Below the pieces are notes generated by a model. That model ran no database searches. It was not told the origin of the DNA and worked only from the letters and a program-made list of their open reading frames with translations. A DNA stretch of 64,000 nt. Origin: Bacteroidota bacterium (GTDB taxonomy: Bacteria > Bacteroidota > Bacteroidia > Chitinophagales > LD1). The DNA lies in NCBI GenBank assembly GCA_947479455.1, contig CANJZE010000013.1, positions 46,876-110,875 of the forward strand, read 5' to 3'. The position numbers were made by a program, and so were the translations under genes. How positions within the stretch are numbered: position 1 is the stretch's first letter; every line of letters begins with the position of its first letter. This document shows, in pieces, positions 9,098 through 18,364 of the stretch.

Positions 9098-10333
9098 TCA
9101 ATTCTGTTTTTCGGTCTTAAAAGGATTTCTAAACGTGTATTGCTGAGGAACCAGATTAGCGGTGTACGGTTTTACCAATAGAAAATTGAACAACGCATTT
9201 TTGTGTTTCAAATAGCCATACATAGGCGATGGCACTGCTCCTATAGTGCTTTTAATTTCGGGAGCGGTGCGACCAAAATGAAGTTGTGTTACACGGTTTT
9301 CAATTCCAAACTGAATCATATCATACATCATGTGTTGGTATAAATGAATGGGCTTAGTAAGTTCATGTTCCATACCGGTATAATGTACTTCCATTCGTTT
9401 GCCAAAAACAAAAGCAGAAATAAATCCGAGCATTTTTCCTTCCTTAAAATAACCGTAGACGTGATATTGACGAGGCAACGATTTTTTTTGCTCCGCAAAA
9501 AATTCTTTGTTGAGTTCACTCAATTTAAAATCGGCACCGCGCATAACGTGGTTGTAAAGCTCGTAGATGCGCGCACTGTGTTCTTCAATTTCTGCTACAT
9601 CCAAATTTTTGCATGTAACTCCCGCATCTTTGCATAGCGACAACACTTTTTTAGCACGCACACGATATTTGGATGACAGTGCATTCAGGTAATCTTCGAA
9701 TGTTTTCCATTCAGGATTTAACTGAATGCTCATGTCGCTTTCTACCGTAATTTGATGGTAGTTGTTTTCAAGAAACTGCGAATCGAAAGCTGTTTTGGGT
9801 TCATACAAATCGGATATCAAAACGGCTTGAATATTTCTTTCTTGTTGTTGAATTTTTGCTGCCGCCTGTCGAATCAGTTTTGCTTGAACGGTCTTTTCGC
9901 CTTCGTGCGAAAAATAAAAACCGTTTTCGCCTGTCATAAACACATTGCCGCTTACCAGCAAGCGAAGATTTATGGCGTTCAATACTTTTTCGGTTACACT
10001 TTTTAGTGGCTTCATAATAAAAGCAGGCGAAACATTATCTGGAAAATAATTGATGAGCTGGTTAGCGTGAAACATAACCACCTGAAAATACATTACACCA
10101 ATGGTGTTGTTATCTTTTTGAACGAGAACATACTTGAACTGCATTTTGTCCTTATGCAATTGTTCGAGTAGTTGCAAATTTTGGTGCTGCATCAACACGT
10201 TGCGTTCCGGCACATGCTGGTTCCATTGCATGGCATTTACTTCATCGGCTGAATGATAGATGGTGAAATGGTAATTTTTTATGCTTTCGCATTCGGTTTT
10301 ATCGCTACAGGGGCAGGGCACAGATACTGTCAT
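9098..10333 (-). CDS. FemAB/BioF2-like GNAT acyltransferase
   Basis: 411 residues, soluble. The C-terminal half (about 220-370) shows the pattern of the second GNAT fold in FemAB/BioF2-type proteins: LNALSSKYRVRAKK, then YHVYGYFKEGKMLGFISAF, MEVHYTGMEHE, and a closing LHFGRTAPEIKSTIGA. Such enzymes transfer aminoacyl or acyl groups to peptidoglycan precursors, lipids or sugars; some Bacteroidota members add amino acids to lipids. The N-terminus holds CPCSDKTEC, a small Cys cluster unusual in the family. The gene lies 129 bases downstream of GAPDH beyond a terminator, so it is probably expressed on its own. Acceptor unknown. Confidence 0.7.
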   Translation of the reverse strand: MTVSVPCPCSDKTECESIKNYHFTIYHSADEVNAMQWNQHVPERNVLMQHQNLQLLEQLHKDKMQFKYVLVQKDNNTIGVMYFQVVMFHANQLINYFPDNVSPAFIMKPLKSVTEKVLNAINLRLLVSGNVFMTGENGFYFSHEGEKTVQAKLIRQAAAKIQQQERNIQAVLISDLYEPKTAFDSQFLENNYHQITVESDMSIQLNPEWKTFEDYLNALSSKYRVRAKKVLSLCKDAGVTCKNLDVAEIEEHSARIYELYNHVMRGADFKLSELNKEFFAEQKKSLPRQYHVYGYFKEGKMLGFISAFVFGKRMEVHYTGMEHELTKPIHLYQHMMYDMIQFGIENRVTQLHFGRTAPEIKSTIGAVPSPMYGYLKHKNALFNFLLVKPYTANLVPQQYTFRNPFKTEKQN

Positions 10334-10373
10334 CGTTAATGTATGACGAACAAGATGAAAAATAATTTTAGAA

Positions 10374-10408
10374 AAGAACTAGAGTTAAGACAATAGACAT
10401 CAGACAGA
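10374..10408. repeat. 7-bp-period array, five units
   Basis: AAGAACT, AGAGTTA, AGACAAT, AGACATC, AGACAGA: five consecutive heptads, 35 bp, consensus near AGACAAT. It sits between the GNAT start and the GAPDH terminator. Confidence 0.6.
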
Positions 10409-10438
10409 AAAAAAACAGCTCCGGAGATTGGAGCTGTT
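10405..10438 (-). terminator. terminator of the GAPDH gene
   Basis: On the minus strand, ACAGCTCC / GGAGCTGT (8-bp stem, 7-base loop) followed by a run of seven T. It lies 25 bases after the GAPDH stop. Confidence 0.88.
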
Positions 10439-10462
10439 TGAAATATTTATGGAGTATCTGAT

Positions 10463-11911
10463 TTAGAAATAAACCAGTCTTCTTACATCGGCCAAATGCT
10501 TTGCAAGGCGAATTACCTGTGCAGTGTAACCATATTCATTATCGTACCAGGCGTAAACCACTACCCGTAAACCATCTTCAGAGACGATGGTTGCTTTGCT
10601 ATCAATTTCGCAAGCGTGCGAATTGCCAATTACATCGCTTGAAACAATTTCGTCAGAAATAGAGAAATCAATTTGTTCTACCAACTTGCCATACAGCGAG
10701 GCATTACGTAAAAAATTATTGACTTCTTCTACCGATGTTTTGCGCTTAACTGTTAAACTCAAAATAGCGAGTGATACATTCGGCACCGGAACACGCACAG
10801 CATTCGAAGTGAGTTTGCCTTTCATGAACGGAAATATTTTGGTTACCGCTTTGCCTGCACCGGTTTCGGTAATTACCATATTGATTGGTGCACCGCGGCC
10901 TCTGCGCGATTTTTTGTGATAGTTGTCGAGCAAATTCTGGTCGTTCGTATAAGCATGAACTGTTTCAATGTGGCCTTGTTCAATGCCTAAAGAATTTTCA
11001 ATAACATCAATTACCGGAACAATAGCATTGGTGGTGCATGAAGCCGCAGAAAAAAGTTTAGTAGAAGACGCATTATATTTTTCATGGTTCACACCATAAA
11101 CAATATTCGGAATATCGCCTTTGCTTGGCGCAGTTAGAATAACCATATCGGAACCTTTTGCTTTCAAGTGTTCGCCCAGCGCAGCTTCATCGCGCCATAC
11201 TCCGGTGTTATCAATAATGATTGCGTTGTCAATACCATAAGCCGTGTAATCAATTTCGGCAGGCGATTTTGCCGAAATCATTTTTACTGTATGCCCATTA
11301 ATGTTAATCGCGTTGTTAGCTGCATCTGGAACAACCACCCCGCCAAATTTTCCATGCACCGAATCTTTGCGAAGCAAACTTGCGCGTTTAGGCAAATCAT
11401 CGGCCGCGCGTTCGCGGGTAACAATTCCTTTTAACCGAAGTTGGTGACCGCTACCGGCATGGTCCATTAAAATACGTGCCGCTAGTCTTCCAATTCGACC
11501 AAAACCATAAAGCACCACATCGCGCGGAACGAGCTTGCGTTTATCTGCGCCAATAAATTCGGCCAATTTTGTTTTCACAAATTCATCAACACTTGTAAAG
11601 TTTTTGCCTTCGTTATTGTATTCGTTCGAAAGGCGACCTAAATCAATTTTAGAAGGCGCTATGTTCAATTTCGAAATAGCCAAAGCCAAATCGCGTGAGA
11701 GGGTAATAGAAAGTGTAACTCCCGCAAATTGCGAAAGGTAGTTGTGGTCGTGAATAATTTCACTCAACTTTTTATCAAAAAATTTTCTGCGGAAAAGAAC
11801 CAGTTCAATATCTTTTTCGAGCAAAAGTTTACTGGCGGTGTGTTGTAATTCAAGTGTTGCTTTTTCACTTTCTACCCACTGCTTTAATTCCTTTTCGTAG
11901 TTGTCGGCCAT
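10463..11911 (-). CDS. gap: glyceraldehyde-3-phosphate dehydrogenase, long form
   Basis: 482 residues, about 150 longer than classical GAPDH. The catalytic portion begins near residue 131 with DVVLYGFGRIGRLAARI (NAD site), has the active-site ASCTTN with Cys292, then HAYTNDQN, and ends in WYDNEYGYTAQV. It oxidises glyceraldehyde-3-phosphate to 1,3-bisphosphoglycerate in glycolysis. The first 125 residues are predicted helical, rich in Glu/Lys/Leu, with no motif I recognise; similar extended forms occur in Bacteroidota. There is no second GAPDH in the window, so whether this is the glycolytic or an accessory copy is open. It is transcribed away from the PNGase F-like gene. Confidence 0.93.
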   Translation of the reverse strand: MADNYEKELKQWVESEKATLELQHTASKLLLEKDIELVLFRRKFFDKKLSEIIHDHNYLSQFAGVTLSITLSRDLALAISKLNIAPSKIDLGRLSNEYNNEGKNFTSVDEFVKTKLAEFIGADKRKLVPRDVVLYGFGRIGRLAARILMDHAGSGHQLRLKGIVTRERAADDLPKRASLLRKDSVHGKFGGVVVPDAANNAININGHTVKMISAKSPAEIDYTAYGIDNAIIIDNTGVWRDEAALGEHLKAKGSDMVILTAPSKGDIPNIVYGVNHEKYNASSTKLFSAASCTTNAIVPVIDVIENSLGIEQGHIETVHAYTNDQNLLDNYHKKSRRGRGAPINMVITETGAGKAVTKIFPFMKGKLTSNAVRVPVPNVSLAILSLTVKRKTSVEEVNNFLRNASLYGKLVEQIDFSISDEIVSSDVIGNSHACEIDSKATIVSEDGLRVVVYAWYDNEYGYTAQVIRLAKHLADVRRLVYF

Positions 11912-12093
11912 GGCAATAAATGTTTATTGATGAACAATTTTTTTAGCGTGCGCGAATATGAAAAGAATTCGCAAAAGGAGAAATTGCAACGTATGGATGA
12001 CAATGGCACCGTATTCAAATTCAAATTACTGCCATAGAAATAACTATTTACCAGCGATTGTATTTCCTTATTTTCACGCCACAAATTTCAATC

Positions 12094-14151
12094 ATGAATA
12101 AATTTCTTCTCTGCTTTGTAAGTGTGTTATTTTTTAACACTGGTTCGTTTGCAAATATCGGTGATACAACCCTTTTGATTACTCACTTAAAAACAAAACT
12201 CAAAAGCCCGCCACAGAATTATGATATGTGGACGGTTATTCCTGATTCGGGAAAAACCTATCAGAAAATTATGATGACGTTTGTGTTGGGTTGCGATACT
12301 CCTTGTTCGCATTGGGATTATACCGTGAATGCAGATTTTGGAAAGAAGAGTGGAGCGCTTGATTCAAGTATTGCAACTATTGATACTTTGGCCCACGACA
12401 CTATTTGGACTTATACCGAGCATATTGACTACATTGAAACAGGAAGATTGATTACTCCTTATGGAACTTACATGGATGCAAACCAGCAGGGATTTAACCG
12501 CGCATGGAATCAGCCGTTCTATTATGATGTAACAGACTATGCCGAATTTTTAAAAGACTCCGTAGCTATTCGTGTGCACTACGATGGATGGAGCGATGGA
12601 TTTACAGCTACAGTTACTTTCATGTTTATAGAAGGACCACCAACACGAACCGTGCAAAGTGTGCGCGAGATTTATCATAGCTATTATGGTTATGCCAACT
12701 CAACAGATTTTGAAAATCAAGTTGCTGCAAAAACTTTTTTCATTGATACCAACGTTACTTCGGCAAAGGTAATTGTGAATATGACAGGGCACGGCTCGCA
12801 GGGAGAGTTTGACCCGCATAGTTTTTTTATAAAGGTGAATAATGCAGAAGTATACAGTCACTTGCTTTGGAAAGATGATTGCGATGTAAATCCTGTTTCG
12901 CCACAAGGTGGCACTTGGATTTTTCACCGCGCTAACTGGTGCCCTGGTGATAAAGTTCCTATTTATGAAACAGATATTACACCTTATATAAATGCCGGGC
13001 AAAACGTTTCACTTGATTTAGATTTTGATGATTTTACGATTCAGGGCGGGCAAAGTGCCGGCTACGGAATTTCAGCACACTTAATTACCTACACTTCACA
13101 GAAAACGAATGATGTGAAGATGGAAGAAATTATTGCGCCAAATTCGGACAAGACATATCTACATTGGAATCCGATAAGCACTCTACCAAAGGTGAAAATC
13201 AAAAACATGGGAAGTAATAATCTTTCTTACGCTGAAATTTCCTATTGGGTAAAGGGCGGTAGCAAATGGTACTACGAATGGCACGGAAACCTTCCTCCTT
13301 TTGAATCAGAGCAAATTACTCTCCCCGCTTTTGATTGGGGTGGCTTAGATACGTCCGACCGTGTGTTTTATGCTGAGGCGAAATGGCCTAATCAGGTTCC
13401 CGATGAGTATGCGTTCAACAATAAGTTGCAATCTAGTTTTGACATGACACCAAAGCTTGATTCTGTTTTTTACATCTATTTTAAAACTAATAATCATCCC
13501 GAAGAAAATTGGTACATCGTGAAGAATGAAGATGGAGATACAATTAATCTAAAAACAACATTTCCTGTAAACACCATCTTGCGTGATACCCTTCATTTAG
13601 CTCCGGGCAGTTATACCTTCGATATGAATGACTATGACAATGTAAGTTACGGATGTGGTGATGGTTTGAAATTTTTTGGCAACCAATCACCTTATGCTAC
13701 AACTTCTGATGCATGGTACGAAACAACGGGGTTGATTAAGTTATACAAAATGAATGGCAGCGTTTCTAAAAACTTCACAAGTGAATTTGGTGCAAACATT
13801 CATTACGAATTTACCGTTGGGTATAATTTAGGGTCAAACCCGTATAAAATCCCTCCCGTTGAGCCGGTTCACAATACAAGTCTGATTGATTTGAGTTTGT
13901 TGGATGCGGCTATGAATGTGTTCCCTAATCCCGCAAAAGAGTTAATCAATATTCAAATTGATTTGAATCAGGATGCCGATGGAGTGATTATGATGAGTGA
14001 TGTTTCAGGAAGATCTATTCGTGAGTTTCATGTAAACGGTTCATCGAAATATTTTGTAACCATTCCTTCCAACGAATTGGCAAAAGGAATGTACTTCGTC
14101 AATTTTATTTCGAACGGCAAACATTTGACGAGAAAGATTGTGGTGCAGTAA
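12094..14151 (+). CDS. PNGase F-like secreted protein with T9SS sorting domain
   Basis: 685 residues from ATG 12094; an in-frame codon at 12058 would spoil the signal peptide MNKFLLCFVSVLFFNTGSFA. The region around residues 30-330 fits the two jelly-roll domains of peptide-N-glycosidase F: DMWTVIPDSGKTYQKI and CDTPCSHWDYT early, then MTGHGSQGEFDPHSFFIKVN and PQGGTWIFHRANWCPGDK later. PNGase F removes N-glycans from glycoproteins by amide cleavage. The middle is beta-rich, and the C-terminal 85 residues (MNVFPNPAKELINIQ ... KGMYFVNF ... RKIVVQ) form a type-A sorting domain. It would be exported to the surface or medium. Activity is inferred from fold-level similarity only. Confidence 0.78.
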   Translation: MNKFLLCFVSVLFFNTGSFANIGDTTLLITHLKTKLKSPPQNYDMWTVIPDSGKTYQKIMMTFVLGCDTPCSHWDYTVNADFGKKSGALDSSIATIDTLAHDTIWTYTEHIDYIETGRLITPYGTYMDANQQGFNRAWNQPFYYDVTDYAEFLKDSVAIRVHYDGWSDGFTATVTFMFIEGPPTRTVQSVREIYHSYYGYANSTDFENQVAAKTFFIDTNVTSAKVIVNMTGHGSQGEFDPHSFFIKVNNAEVYSHLLWKDDCDVNPVSPQGGTWIFHRANWCPGDKVPIYETDITPYINAGQNVSLDLDFDDFTIQGGQSAGYGISAHLITYTSQKTNDVKMEEIIAPNSDKTYLHWNPISTLPKVKIKNMGSNNLSYAEISYWVKGGSKWYYEWHGNLPPFESEQITLPAFDWGGLDTSDRVFYAEAKWPNQVPDEYAFNNKLQSSFDMTPKLDSVFYIYFKTNNHPEENWYIVKNEDGDTINLKTTFPVNTILRDTLHLAPGSYTFDMNDYDNVSYGCGDGLKFFGNQSPYATTSDAWYETTGLIKLYKMNGSVSKNFTSEFGANIHYEFTVGYNLGSNPYKIPPVEPVHNTSLIDLSLLDAAMNVFPNPAKELINIQIDLNQDADGVIMMSDVSGRSIREFHVNGSSKYFVTIPSNELAKGMYFVNFISNGKHLTRKIVVQ

Positions 14152-14250
14152 CTTTTAGCTGACATGTCAAAACCTATTAGCGTATTCAATGCACAACAGT
14201 GCGTTAGTATTGAGTTACCTTTTTGAATTTATCATGCACATATTTGATGC

Positions 14251-15591
14251 ATGAATTCTTCTATCCTTATTATTGAAGACAACCCCGAGTTTCTCTCACT
14301 CATTTCACGCATCATTTCGAAAGAGGGATTTCAAACCCAACCTGCGCATGATGCAACTACCGGTTTAAAAATTTTAGACAAAGAAGAAATTGCGGCTGTG
14401 CTCTGCGATGTAAACCTGCCCGATTATAACGGAGTAAAGTTGGTTGAAACCATTAAGTCGAAATTTCCTTTCCTTGAAATAATTGTACTCACTGGTCACG
14501 GAAGTATTGAAGACGGTGTTCAGAGCATGAAGAACGGAGCGTTTGATTACTTGGTTAAAGGAACGGATAACAAGCGATTGATTCCGCTTTTGAACAAAGC
14601 GATTGAAAAATCAGAAATGCAAAGACGCATTTATCAATTGGAAAAAACTGTTTCAGAAAAATACAGTTTCGAAAATATAATTGGTGAATCTGCTGCTTTA
14701 GAAAAATCAAAAACGCTTGCCAACAAAGTAGCGCAAACCGATGCGAATGTTTTATTACTGGGTGAAACCGGAACCGGTAAAGAAGTTTTTGCGCAGGCAA
14801 TTCATTATGCTGGCAAAAGAAAACTGAAACCGTTTGTGGCGGTTAACTGTAGTTCGTTTGGGAAAGAAATTTTAGAGAGCGAATTGTTTGGTCATAAAGC
14901 GGGTGCTTTTACCGGAGCTATAAAAGACAAGCGAGGCTTTTTAGAAGAAGCCAACGGAGGAACTATTTTCTTAGATGAGATTGGCGAAATGAATATTGAC
15001 CTGCAGGCAAAATTATTGCGGGTGCTGGAGTCACAGGAGTTTTATAAAGTTGGTGATTCCAAAGCAACAAAAGTAGATGTGCGCATCATTGCCGCTACCA
15101 ATCGCAATCTTGAACTCGAATCAACTAAAGGAAATTTCCGTTCCGATTTATTTTATCGTCTATCTGTTTTTCAAATTCAATTGCCATCGCTTAACGAGCG
15201 TATGGAAGATTTAGAAGCGTTGGTGAAATACTATTTGAAGTTTCATGCCACAAAGGCGGCAATGAAAATTCCGAAGGTGAATAAAGAGTTTATGGAAACC
15301 TTGAAGAAACACCAATGGAAAGGAAATATACGCGAGTTGAAAAATGTGATTGAGCGCGCCATGATTCTGTGTGAAGGCGAATTACTGCCTGAGCATTTAC
15401 CTTTTGATTTTACTTCGCCTGTAAGCGATACACAAATTACTTTCAACTTAGCTGACATAGAAAGACAGCACATTATGAAAGTGTTGAAACATACAAGTAA
15501 CAACAAAACAGAATCAGCGCGATTGATGGGAATAGGTTTGACTACGCTTTACCGCAAATTGCAGGAGTACGGATTAGAAGTGGCTTCTTAA
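14251..15591 (+). CDS. sigma-54-dependent response regulator (NtrC family)
   Basis: 446 residues with three domains. The receiver (1-120) has D10/D53 and a conserved Thr at TGHG. The AAA+ domain (about 140-365) has Walker A GETGTGKE (171-178), the sigma-54 contact loop GAFTGA (218-223) and Walker B GGTIFLDEIGE. The Fis-type helix-turn-helix (about 400-446) is NNKTESARLMGIGLTTLYRKLQ. It activates RpoN promoters after phosphorylation. No histidine kinase is adjacent; two orphan-like kinases lie at 47-51 kb. The following T9SS gene starts 18 bases after the stop. Confidence 0.95.
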   Translation: MNSSILIIEDNPEFLSLISRIISKEGFQTQPAHDATTGLKILDKEEIAAVLCDVNLPDYNGVKLVETIKSKFPFLEIIVLTGHGSIEDGVQSMKNGAFDYLVKGTDNKRLIPLLNKAIEKSEMQRRIYQLEKTVSEKYSFENIIGESAALEKSKTLANKVAQTDANVLLLGETGTGKEVFAQAIHYAGKRKLKPFVAVNCSSFGKEILESELFGHKAGAFTGAIKDKRGFLEEANGGTIFLDEIGEMNIDLQAKLLRVLESQEFYKVGDSKATKVDVRIIAATNRNLELESTKGNFRSDLFYRLSVFQIQLPSLNERMEDLEALVKYYLKFHATKAAMKIPKVNKEFMETLKKHQWKGNIRELKNVIERAMILCEGELLPEHLPFDFTSPVSDTQITFNLADIERQHIMKVLKHTSNNKTESARLMGIGLTTLYRKLQEYGLEVAS

Positions 15592-15609
15592 AACAATCTC
15601 ATTTACTCC

Positions 15610-17232
15610 ATGAAAAGTAATTTCAAATTTCTTCTTGCAATAATTTTCTTATTGCCATTCACTATTTCTGCGCAGCAGAATGTGGTAGTTGTTAGTCGCT
15701 GTGGTGGAACAGATACGGTAAGTATTCCAAATATAGTTGATAACGATGCCGATGGAATGGATGATGTGCTTGAACAGCAATTGCTCAATTATTTCATGCC
15801 TACTATTATTCAGTTTGATGATGAAAGTTGTCCCGGACCTGCGTTGAACGGCACTGGTGACTCCAATTTAATTGTGAGTCATATTTATCCTTTGCCACAG
15901 CAATACAGTTTTTCAAACAGTCTTGATTCGGTGCTTATACATCCACTTGCAATTGTTCCAAAGAAAGGTTTGTCTATAGGTATGATTTGGTATGCACCAT
16001 TGATAAAAGTAAATACTGCTTTGCTTTACGGAAAAGATTGCGGTGCGGCCGGGCATACTGCCGATGTAGAAGGATTTAATTTTTCTTTGAAATATATAGG
16101 AACAGATACGGTGGCAGGATGGATGTATGATACCAACATGCAACATTGGATGGGAGGAACAATTCAAACTGTTTCACATGCTAGTACCTTATGCGAACAT
16201 GTAGAAACATTGCCTTACAAAAGCGCTTTGGTTCCGAGTGGAGTTGATACGGTTTATGCTTCGCCCGATAAGCATGGAAATTATTTAACCATTGGTGGCT
16301 GCGGCAGTTCGTTCATTTGCAACCCCGGTTGCGGAGGAATTCCTTCAAAGAAAAATGTGAAGAATATAAATATAGGAGAGCCGAATGCTTCGCTTGTCTC
16401 TGACCTCGGAAACATTTATGGAGCATACAGCGGTAACGACCCATGGGGAAATTCAAATTTTCTTTCAGCCAATAGCGGAAATGCCGGAACTATAAAAGCT
16501 AAAATGTTGTTGCCGCTTACGAGTGATTTCGAAACAGGCAACACACTTACTTCGCAAATACAGATTTGCGATATCTACAGCGGATGTTTTTCAACAGGCT
16601 CTGCCGGTCTTGTTTATACCTGCCCTGGTGCTTCTTATATATTTTATGGCGACACATTGGATGCATCCGGCACTTATTATCACACGCTTACCACAAGTTA
16701 TGGTTGCGATAGTGTGCTTGCCTTAACGCTTCGTATTGATACTATGCCTGATGTAAATTTTTATTTTTCAAACGGCACTATTCCACTTGGTAGTGGGGCG
16801 TTATTGCTCACAGGAGGAACTCCGGCAGGTGGTATTTACTCAGGCAACGGAGTGAGCGGAAACTTTTTCTATCCCGACTCAGCTGGTGTAGGCACGCACA
16901 TTGTTTCATACACGTATACTGATTCCATTGGCTGCAGCGATTGGGCTACTGCCGCGCTGCAAGTTGTTATTACTGGAATTGAAGAGCAGTTGAAGCAACA
17001 TGCTGTTTTATTTTATCCGAATCCGGTAAGCCAAACTTTGCAATTGCTTTCGCCTAAAATGAATGAAACTTTTACGCTTTCATTCTTCAATGCAGAAGGA
17101 GCGTTGCTTAAAAGAGTTCAATTGCAAAATAATCAGCAAACAGTTGATGTCTCCGCCTTGCCGAAAGGTTTGTATGCCGTGCAAATTACTTCTGCCAATA
17201 AAAGTTTGGTAAAAAAGTTGGTGATACAATAG
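15610..17232 (+). CDS. secreted T9SS protein, possibly Vps62-like N-terminal domain
   Basis: 540 residues. Signal peptide ends FTISAQQ. The N-terminal 260 residues contain DNDADGMDDVLEQQLLNYFMP, GHTADVEGFNF and PDKHGNYLTIGGC, a pattern that recalls Vps62-related proteins (His-Asp-x-Glu core), though I hold this loosely. A 45-residue module (GGIYSGNGVSGNFFYPDSAG...YTDSIGC) shared with the proteins at 26411 and 30426 precedes the C-terminal sorting domain (LFYPNPVSQTLQL ... PKGLYAVQI ... KKLVIQ). Several Cys pairs suggest disulphides. It may be co-transcribed with the sigma-54 regulator just upstream. Confidence 0.72.
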   Translation: MKSNFKFLLAIIFLLPFTISAQQNVVVVSRCGGTDTVSIPNIVDNDADGMDDVLEQQLLNYFMPTIIQFDDESCPGPALNGTGDSNLIVSHIYPLPQQYSFSNSLDSVLIHPLAIVPKKGLSIGMIWYAPLIKVNTALLYGKDCGAAGHTADVEGFNFSLKYIGTDTVAGWMYDTNMQHWMGGTIQTVSHASTLCEHVETLPYKSALVPSGVDTVYASPDKHGNYLTIGGCGSSFICNPGCGGIPSKKNVKNINIGEPNASLVSDLGNIYGAYSGNDPWGNSNFLSANSGNAGTIKAKMLLPLTSDFETGNTLTSQIQICDIYSGCFSTGSAGLVYTCPGASYIFYGDTLDASGTYYHTLTTSYGCDSVLALTLRIDTMPDVNFYFSNGTIPLGSGALLLTGGTPAGGIYSGNGVSGNFFYPDSAGVGTHIVSYTYTDSIGCSDWATAALQVVITGIEEQLKQHAVLFYPNPVSQTLQLLSPKMNETFTLSFFNAEGALLKRVQLQNNQQTVDVSALPKGLYAVQITSANKSLVKKLVIQ

Positions 17233-17260
17233 CCCCGAGAAACCTTGTCGGTTTACCGTG

Positions 17261-17284
17261 CGGTCAGATGCTTCCATCTGACCG
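17261..17284. repeat. REP-like hairpin, TCTGACC core
   Basis: CGGTCAGATG / CATCTGACCG, a perfect 10-bp stem with loop CTTC and no T-run, so it is not a classical terminator. It shares the GGTCAGA core with the larger inverted repeat at 18294. It lies between convergent genes. Confidence 0.7.
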
Positions 17285-17298
17285 AAGAGTCAAAGTCA

Positions 17299-18204
17299 TT
17301 AGAAACTGCTTTTCTTTCCGTTTAAATATTCTTTATAAACCTCGCGCACAATTCCATCGCCTAATCCTACTTTAGGAATGAAAATCTTTTCTGCTTTCAT
17401 CCATTTCATTACGGTTAAAAATATTTCTCCCGCAGGAACAATTACATCGGCACGGTCAGGGTTCAAATCAAATTTTTTAATACGGTCATCAAAACTGTAT
17501 TGCTTTAACTCTTCTACTATATCATTCAATTTATCGTAGGTGAGTGGCTTATCGGTTTTTAACTGAGCCATTTTCGAAATGCGATTAATGTTTCCGCCCG
17601 AACCAATCATGCTCACTTCGCGCATGCGCAAGGTTTTGTCGTGCAGCCAGTCTTTCATTTTTTCCCATTCGGCTTTTGAAACAGTTTTTTGCAACAAGCG
17701 GATAGTGCCTATGCGAAAAGATTTTGCGCAATCAACTTTACCGTTTTTGAAAACGGTTATTTCTGTGCTTCCACCACCCACGTCTACAAACACGCAGTTC
17801 TTCGCCATTTTTTCGCGCACTGCAATTTGACTATTGAAGATGATATGTGCTTCGGTATTTCCGCTGATGAGTTCAATGTTAATGCCCGCCTGTTTTTTTA
17901 TTCTACGCAGAATTTGAGCACCGTTGCTGGCTTCGCGCATAGCTGAAGTAGCGCAACCCTTATAATGTAACACCCCATTAGCACGCATAATGTGTTTGAA
18001 CCCAATCATGGTATCTACGAGTTGTCTGATAGTTATTTCTGGAATGTTGTGATTGCGAAAAGCATTTCCGCCTAAGCGAACGGGTACACGAATGAGCGCA
18101 CTCTTTTTAAAAATTGGTCCTTCGCCATTTTGCAAAACATTTTCAATCAGTAACCGAACTGAGTTAGAACCGATATCAATAGCCGCAAACCGCCTTATTT
18201 CCAA
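17299..18204 (-). CDS. ppx: Ppx/GppA exopolyphosphatase family protein
   Basis: 301 residues, the short single-lobe-pair form without the C-terminal HD domain. Actin-like ATPase fold signatures: AAIDIGSNSVRLLI (7-20), GCATSAMREASNG, LISGNTEAHIIF, FVDVGGGSTEITVF (about 139-152) and MIGSGGNINRI. Members hydrolyse polyphosphate or pppGpp; with PPK1 immediately upstream in the same direction, polyphosphate turnover is the natural reading. The 160-base gap to PPK1 is filled by a long inverted repeat, so transcription may be partly uncoupled. Confidence 0.88.
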   Translation of the reverse strand: MEIRRFAAIDIGSNSVRLLIENVLQNGEGPIFKKSALIRVPVRLGGNAFRNHNIPEITIRQLVDTMIGFKHIMRANGVLHYKGCATSAMREASNGAQILRRIKKQAGINIELISGNTEAHIIFNSQIAVREKMAKNCVFVDVGGGSTEITVFKNGKVDCAKSFRIGTIRLLQKTVSKAEWEKMKDWLHDKTLRMREVSMIGSGGNINRISKMAQLKTDKPLTYDKLNDIVEELKQYSFDDRIKKFDLNPDRADVIVPAGEIFLTVMKWMKAEKIFIPKVGLGDGIVREVYKEYLNGKKSSF

Positions 18205-18293
18205 GTGGAATAATTTTTTTGAAAAGTAGTTTCACAAAAGAGAAGTTTAAAGCGAAGTTTTCAACGCGAGAATGTGCAAGTGGGTGCAACTTG

Positions 18294-18358
18294 GTCTGCA
18301 CCGAAGGTCAGACCGTCTTATCTGGGAATAAAGAATCCGTCTGACCTTTGGTGCAGAC
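18294..18358. repeat. long inverted repeat between ppk1 and ppx
   Basis: Arms 18294-18313 and 18339-18358 (20 bases, 19 matching) around a 25-base spacer. Each arm contains GTCTGCACC and GGTCAGAC. The core matches the hairpin at 17261, so the two form a small REP-like family bracketing ppx. No T-run follows. Confidence 0.82.
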
Positions 18359-18364
18359 GCGGTT

